Positions 63,072 to 64,000 of a stretch of 64,000 bases of DNA are shown here, in pieces. Positions within the stretch are counted from its first letter, which is position 1. Each line of letters starts with the position of its first letter. The DNA lies in assembly GCA_965199135.1 (NCBI GenBank), contig OZ240685.1, forward strand, positions 186,001 through 250,000, given 5' to 3'. Source of the stretch: EB88 sp965199135. Its GTDB lineage: Bacteria > Acidobacteriota > Terriglobia > Terriglobales > Acidobacteriaceae. The notes below the pieces were generated by a model. The model did not search any database, was not told the DNA's origin, and worked only from the letters and a program-made list of their open reading frames with translations. A program made the translations under genes and the position numbers.

Positions 63072-63104
63072 CGGGTCATCCTGAGCGAAGCGAAGGATCT
63101 GCGG
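63072..63104. repeat. Dispersed intergenic repeat (SFASLRMT element)
   Basis: The sequence GTCATCCTGAGCGAAGCG, continuing into AAGGATCTGCGG, lies just after the receptor stop. Its reverse strand translates as SFASLRMT. I know this as a repeat found many times in acidobacterial genomes between genes; its function is unknown. Only one copy is visible here. Confidence 0.7.
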
Positions 63105-63141
63105 TTCGGGCCACTAGGGCAAAACGAAGCACAACCAAGAA

Positions 63142-63170
63142 GGGCGCCTCCACGGTATTCGGAGGCGCCC
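63142..63170. terminator. Bidirectional hairpin terminator
   Basis: GGGCGCCTCC pairs with GGAGGCGCCC around a nine-base loop, flanked by AAGAA and ATTCTT. It lies between the convergent receptor and lipoprotein genes and can end both transcripts. Confidence 0.8.
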
Positions 63171-63197
63171 ATTCTTCGTTCCCAATCCGTTGACGAC

Positions 63198-63800
63198 CTA
63201 GCGACCGCCGCTTGGCCACTCATTCACCACAACATCCAGATCGTTCAGCATCGCCATCACTGCCTCGAGATTGCGACGCATCTGCGGACGCTCGCGCTTC
63301 GCGGTCGCGGGGTCTTCCTGCACTGCGACCACGCGGCCATACTGCCAGCTGTCTTCCGGCAGGGCGGCGAGCGCCTCGGGCAGGTCGATCAGTCGCAGCG
63401 TCATCTCCTGCTTCCTGGCGCCAAAGGGATGCAGCTTCTGCTGCGGCAACACACCATTCGGCAGGGCAGTCGGAGCGGTCGTTCCATTTGCCGGAAGCAC
63501 CATGCGGAGCGTCACGGTCCGGCGCCCCACGATCAGAAAGGGATTGCTCCACGCCTCGGCCGTATGCACCTGCAGATAACGCGCCTTGGCTGGTGGTGGC
63601 AGCTGCGCCAGCTGCCCTTCAGCCGCCTGGATTCCCCGGCGCGCCGCCGCGGCGTCATCGGCCTGCTGCTGGCGGGTCGCAGCCGCCTGCGCGGCCGCTG
63701 CCTTGTCTGCCTCGGAGGCATGCTCCGTGCAGCCGGAAAGCAGCAGCGTCCCAAGCACCAGCCCCAGGGGCAACCGTGTGCCCGTCATCGTCCACCTCAT
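63198..63800 (-). CDS. Lipoprotein of unknown function
   Basis: A protein of about 200 residues with a signal peptide and lipobox LLLSGC, then an Ala/Gln-rich helical stretch (AAAAQAAATRQQQADD) and a C-terminal domain without a known family. ATG 63800 overlaps the nusB stop (ATGA), implying coupling; ATG 63788 has GAGG at better spacing and gives the same mature protein. It follows nusB in the operon but no functional link is known. Confidence 0.78.
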   Translation of the reverse strand: MRWTMTGTRLPLGLVLGTLLLSGCTEHASEADKAAAAQAAATRQQQADDAAAARRGIQAAEGQLAQLPPPAKARYLQVHTAEAWSNPFLIVGRRTVTLRMVLPANGTTAPTALPNGVLPQQKLHPFGARKQEMTLRLIDLPEALAALPEDSWQYGRVVAVQEDPATAKRERPQMRRNLEAVMAMLNDLDVVVNEWPSGGR

Positions 63801-64000
63801 CCGCGCCGCCGCTCGGCAGGCTGCCAGGGTTCGCGACGGGAACGCGCCACCGCGTCAAGCACACCATTCAAGAAGTTGATCGACTCGGGGGCCGAGTAGC
63901 GCTTCGCAATCTCGAGCGCTTCGTTGATCACGATCGGGGCCGGCGTCGCAGAGAAGCCCAGCATCTCCGCAATCGCCATCCGCAGCACGCTCCGGTCCAC
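63797..64000 (-). CDS. nusB: Transcription antitermination factor NusB, C-terminal part
   Basis: The 67 visible residues, cut by the window edge at their N-terminal side, match the NusB C-terminal half: DRSVLRMAIAEML, then PIVINEALEIAKRYSAPES and FLNGVLDAVAR. NusB binds boxA RNA with NusE (S10) during rRNA transcription. The basic tail RRREPWQPAERRRG-like end is short. The stop overlaps the downstream lipoprotein's first possible start. Confidence 0.92.
   Translation of the reverse strand: MDRSVLRMAIAEMLGFSATPAPIVINEALEIAKRYSAPESINFLNGVLDAVARSRREPWQPAERRRG

Overview
The window reads as a chromosomal segment of an acidobacterium (order Terriglobales, family Acidobacteriaceae). Supporting signs are TonB-dependent receptors with an N-terminal carboxypeptidase-regulatory-like domain, an acidobacterial VWFA-related exported protein, several exported glycoside hydrolases, frequent GTG/TTG starts, and one copy of the dispersed intergenic repeat that spuriously translates as SFASLRMT. 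Most of it is GC-rich, densely coded and clean. The stretch from about 18.9 to 29.7 kb is different: it starts at a tRNA-Leu, looks AT-richer at first, and contains two heavily decayed genes.

Layout. 0-5.4 kb: an exported beta-propeller lipoprotein, a family 3 acyltransferase, pyrH, then a methyltransferase plus type III polyketide synthase pair. 5.4-8.4 kb (minus): an MFS transporter and a three-gene block in which two DUF421 membrane proteins flank an unknown membrane-anchored protein. 8.5-11.3 kb (minus): rplM-rpsI-rpsB-tsf. 11.6-13.2 kb: a small omega-like protein, a zinc-ribbon-like protein and a queuosine-precursor transporter. 13.3-18.7 kb: an RND efflux pair and a patatin-like phospholipase. 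18.7-22.8 kb: tRNA-Leu(CAA) followed by a wrecked gene for a protein of roughly 1,200 residues. 23.5-27.2 kb: three small envelope proteins and a NarX/NarL-type two-component system. 27.5-29.7 kb: a wrecked surface-protein gene (Ig-like repeats, DUF3494, OmpA). 30.1-33.6 kb: an exported amidohydrolase and a TonB-type receptor.

33.8-46.2 kb is a nitrate assimilation locus. On the minus strand lie a porin and a HemD-GAF-ANTAR fusion protein. Divergent from them are nirA, a CysJ-like diflavin reductase, a DmsB-DmsC fusion, a molybdopterin nitrate reductase and a NarK-type transporter. The genes supply uptake, both reduction steps, electron delivery and a probable RNA-binding antiterminator.

46.2-56.6 kb is a mixed accessory block: an MpaB/DUF2236 oxygenase, a UGT-type glycosyltransferase, a MOSC protein, a VWFA-related protein, an S4 RNA-binding protein, an amidohydrolase, GH9 and GH78. 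56.8-58.5 kb is a BlaI/M56 regulator-protease pair. 58.6-63.1 kb looks like a metal (probably zinc) uptake unit: ZIP transporter, Fur-family repressor, a His/Cys-rich small protein and a TonB receptor, with a matching inverted repeat in front of both transport genes. The window ends in a lipoprotein and the 3' end of nusB.
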